From Rhabdornis inornatus (taxonomy: Eukaryota > Chordata > Aves > Passeriformes > Rhabdornithidae): 64,000 bases of DNA. This document shows positions 62,081-64,000 of this stretch, piece by piece. The notes under the pieces are model-generated. The model was not told the DNA's origin and ran no database searches. It worked only from the letters and a program-made list of their open reading frames with translations. The stretch spans positions 27,528 to 91,527 of the forward strand of contig VWZS01003646.1 in NCBI GenBank assembly GCA_013397075.1. Reading direction: 5' to 3'. The position numbers and the translations under genes were made by a program. Position 1 is the stretch's first letter. Every line of letters starts with the position of its first letter.

Positions 62081-64000
62081 GTAAGATTTTGTTTCTTTGA
62101 GTCGTGCACTGAACATACAGGCTAAACAAAAAAAATCTTGCTGAGTTCACATTGTTGATTTATTTTATGCCCTAAAGAAAAGTCAACAGGGTGAATTTGG
62201 GTTCCTGAATTAAGTGTTTGCAATAAGTAATAATTCTTGCAAGAGAATAAGCAGAATTCTCCAATGAATCTGTAAATTTCCTGGTCCAGTCAATCCAGCT
62301 TAAAAGAGCAGCCCATATTATTTCTAGAAGTCTGTATCTCATTTTATAAGGATCAATTCTTTAAGTAAACCTGGGAATTGATTTTGAAAAAAAAAATCCT
62401 TGACTACAGAGCTGAGGTGATGCATCTTGGGCAGAATTTCCATTTATTATTGTTTTCTGAAGCAGCAGAAAACTATTTAGAAAAAAACAAGTAAAACTGA
62501 CTGTGTGATTAAAAGCAATAACTTGAGAGGACAATGATGCCAAGACCATAAAGAAATCACCTCAGTGTTTAAATTTGGTCATCTAATTTTGGTTTTGTAT
62601 ATATACATGAAAGTTCAGGGTGGAGTCTACCTGATTAGATTTAACTAAATTATCTGTAAAAGGTTATTTCATGTGAACATTGGCATTTCATTAGTTACAT
62701 TGTAGAAAAATTACTTTGAAAAAAAAATCATATGGATTTAGTTCAGGATGAGAGAAGATGAAATACTGGAAATAACATTTTCTTTTCCCCGACATCTCCA
62801 CCTCAACTGAGCAGCTGAGTTCCATGGCCTGTGTAGCAGTGGAATAGGTATTACTGTTGATGGAAGAGGTATGTTGCACATTTTCCTTAATATATATGAT
62901 TGTCATGGTTTAGGGCAAACTTTGGGAGGAAATTTCTGAAGTGTTTTTATTCTAGAATGTAAATTTAAGCCCAAGTGGTTTGGGAGGTAAACTTCTTTCA
63001 AGAAAAGTGGAAAAATTCGTTTATTTAACAAGCAGTTAACAATTTAACAATTCAGCATCATAAAGTCACCCCAGGACAATGATTCAAAATTTAAAAAAAT
63101 AATCCTTAGAATTATATTTTTCAATAACATAGTAGAATGGAGCTTTTAACCTCAAGATTAATATGTTGATTTTAGTATTTTAATTCTTGAAGTAAAATAT
63201 TTGAATGTTGTCTAGAGAAAAGGCTGGAACAGTCGATTTTGCCTGACCCTATCAAGGAAAAAAAGTACTCAGTTTCAGAGTTCTGACCTTTGGTTTTTTT
63301 GGTTGGTTTTTTTTTGAGATTAGATATTTTTTCAGACTGGCGTAAAACAGTTCTCTCTCATTTGACAGGAGTCACTTGCATTTGCAGTTGATTTTCAGTC
63401 AGCTGGGATAGTAATAGAGCAGTTTTTCACTCCAGATCCAGTGTTCACTCATGGACCATTTCCATGGACAGATTGTTTCTCTGTAGAGTTAAAAATTGGA
63501 AGGGAGTTTAACTGAAAAAACCATATCCTTATGAAAAAAGTCCTGAAAGTGGCCACTTACATTTAGTATTGGTAACTGTAAAGCTCCAGATCCTTTTTCT
63601 AGTACCATGGAGACAGGGATTTTAAAAAATAATGGCTGAGCCAGGTCTGAAGTAGGGGCAGAGCATGCTGCAGCTTCGAGATAAGTAGAATGGGTTGAAG
63701 AAGGAATAGGAGAATACAGGAACATAAAATTTATTGCTAGGTATTTGTCTGATGTGTTAATAATTATCCTTGTCAGCATTAAAGCTCCTATTCTATGCAG
63801 CAGGAGCAGAATAAGAACTCCCATCATTACATTTAGTGATAGCCTAAATAACGTTTTAAAATAGCCGTTAAATAAAAGAAATTATGGGATTTTTTTTTTC
63901 AGTACTGTAAGTATCCGCATATTTTTTTCTTCATTGCTTAACATGTTGTAAGCTTGTACGAATAATTTGAAATCCATGGAATTTATAAATTCTCTCAGTT
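62081..64000 (+). other. FBN2: FBN2 intron 16 (partial, runs off the window)
   Basis: I looked for the continuation of TB2 (an exon encoding a FHGLC-like motif) and did not find it before the right edge. A possible LTR-like fragment lies near 62.9 kb. Otherwise it is AT-rich intron. Confidence 0.85.
62902..63090 (+). mobile_element. Possible degraded LTR-type fragment
   Basis: TGTCATGGTTTAGGGC, then a purine-rich stretch and GTTTATTTAACAAG-like sequence, resemble the start of some avian endogenous-retrovirus LTRs from memory. No second LTR, target-site duplication or coding sequence is seen. It could equally be unique sequence. Confidence 0.25.

Noticed and set aside
62081..64000. Exon 17 of FBN2 (rest of TB2)
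   Set aside because: No acceptor followed by a frame encoding the expected FHGLC-like motif was found. The poly-T/CAG site at about 63895 is followed by an in-frame stop.
1..64000. CRISPR arrays, operons, integrons, tRNA or rRNA genes
   Set aside because: No regularly spaced short repeats or recognisable RNA genes were found, and the exon-intron architecture is that of a vertebrate genome.

Overview
The window is vertebrate nuclear DNA, almost certainly from a bird. It is AT-rich non-coding sequence with one CpG-rich island near 10.4-11.4 kb. It carries several pieces that read as chicken-repeat-1 (CR1) LINE 3' ends, the dominant avian interspersed repeat, and coding sequence is confined to short exons separated by introns. 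There is no bacterial, phage or operon-like organisation.

The only gene I can support is the 5' part of fibrillin-2 (FBN2) on the + strand: 16 consecutive coding exons between 10,977 and 62,080. They encode about 745 residues of a protein that is usually about 2,900 residues, and the gene runs off the right edge. Every exon has AG/GT boundaries and compatible phase; from exon 2 onward every intron is phase 1. Domain order is signal peptide, basic pro-region, fibrillin unique N-terminal (FUN) domain, EGF1-3, hybrid domain 1, cbEGF1, cbEGF2, TB1, glycine-rich linker, EGF4, cbEGF3-6, and the first part of TB2. The glycine-rich linker, where fibrillin-1 has a proline-rich one, together with the MGRRRRL start identifies the paralogue as fibrillin-2.

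Layout: 1-3,201 carries a duplicated block of at least 785 bp at a spacing of 2,416 bp, ending at an N. 3,203-10,340 is upstream intergenic DNA with no recognisable gene. 10,340-11,350 is the CpG-rich promoter and exon 1. 11-18.4 kb holds exons 1-5. 18.4-33.9 kb is a 15.5-kb intron 5. 33.9-56.7 kb holds exons 6-15. 61.9-62.1 kb is exon 16, and the rest is intron 16.

The main caution for a user is a 685-bp block containing exon 7 (cbEGF1), present twice in direct tandem with a single N at the join (39,142). Both copies have intact splice sites and the exon is in phase, so an automatic gene model could include cbEGF1 twice. I think an assembly artefact is the likelier explanation. I found no evidence of an undescribed biological system. 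The most unusual non-coding feature is a perfect 20-bp inverted repeat with a 4-nt loop in intron 5. Comparisons with human fibrillins are from memory, not from a search.
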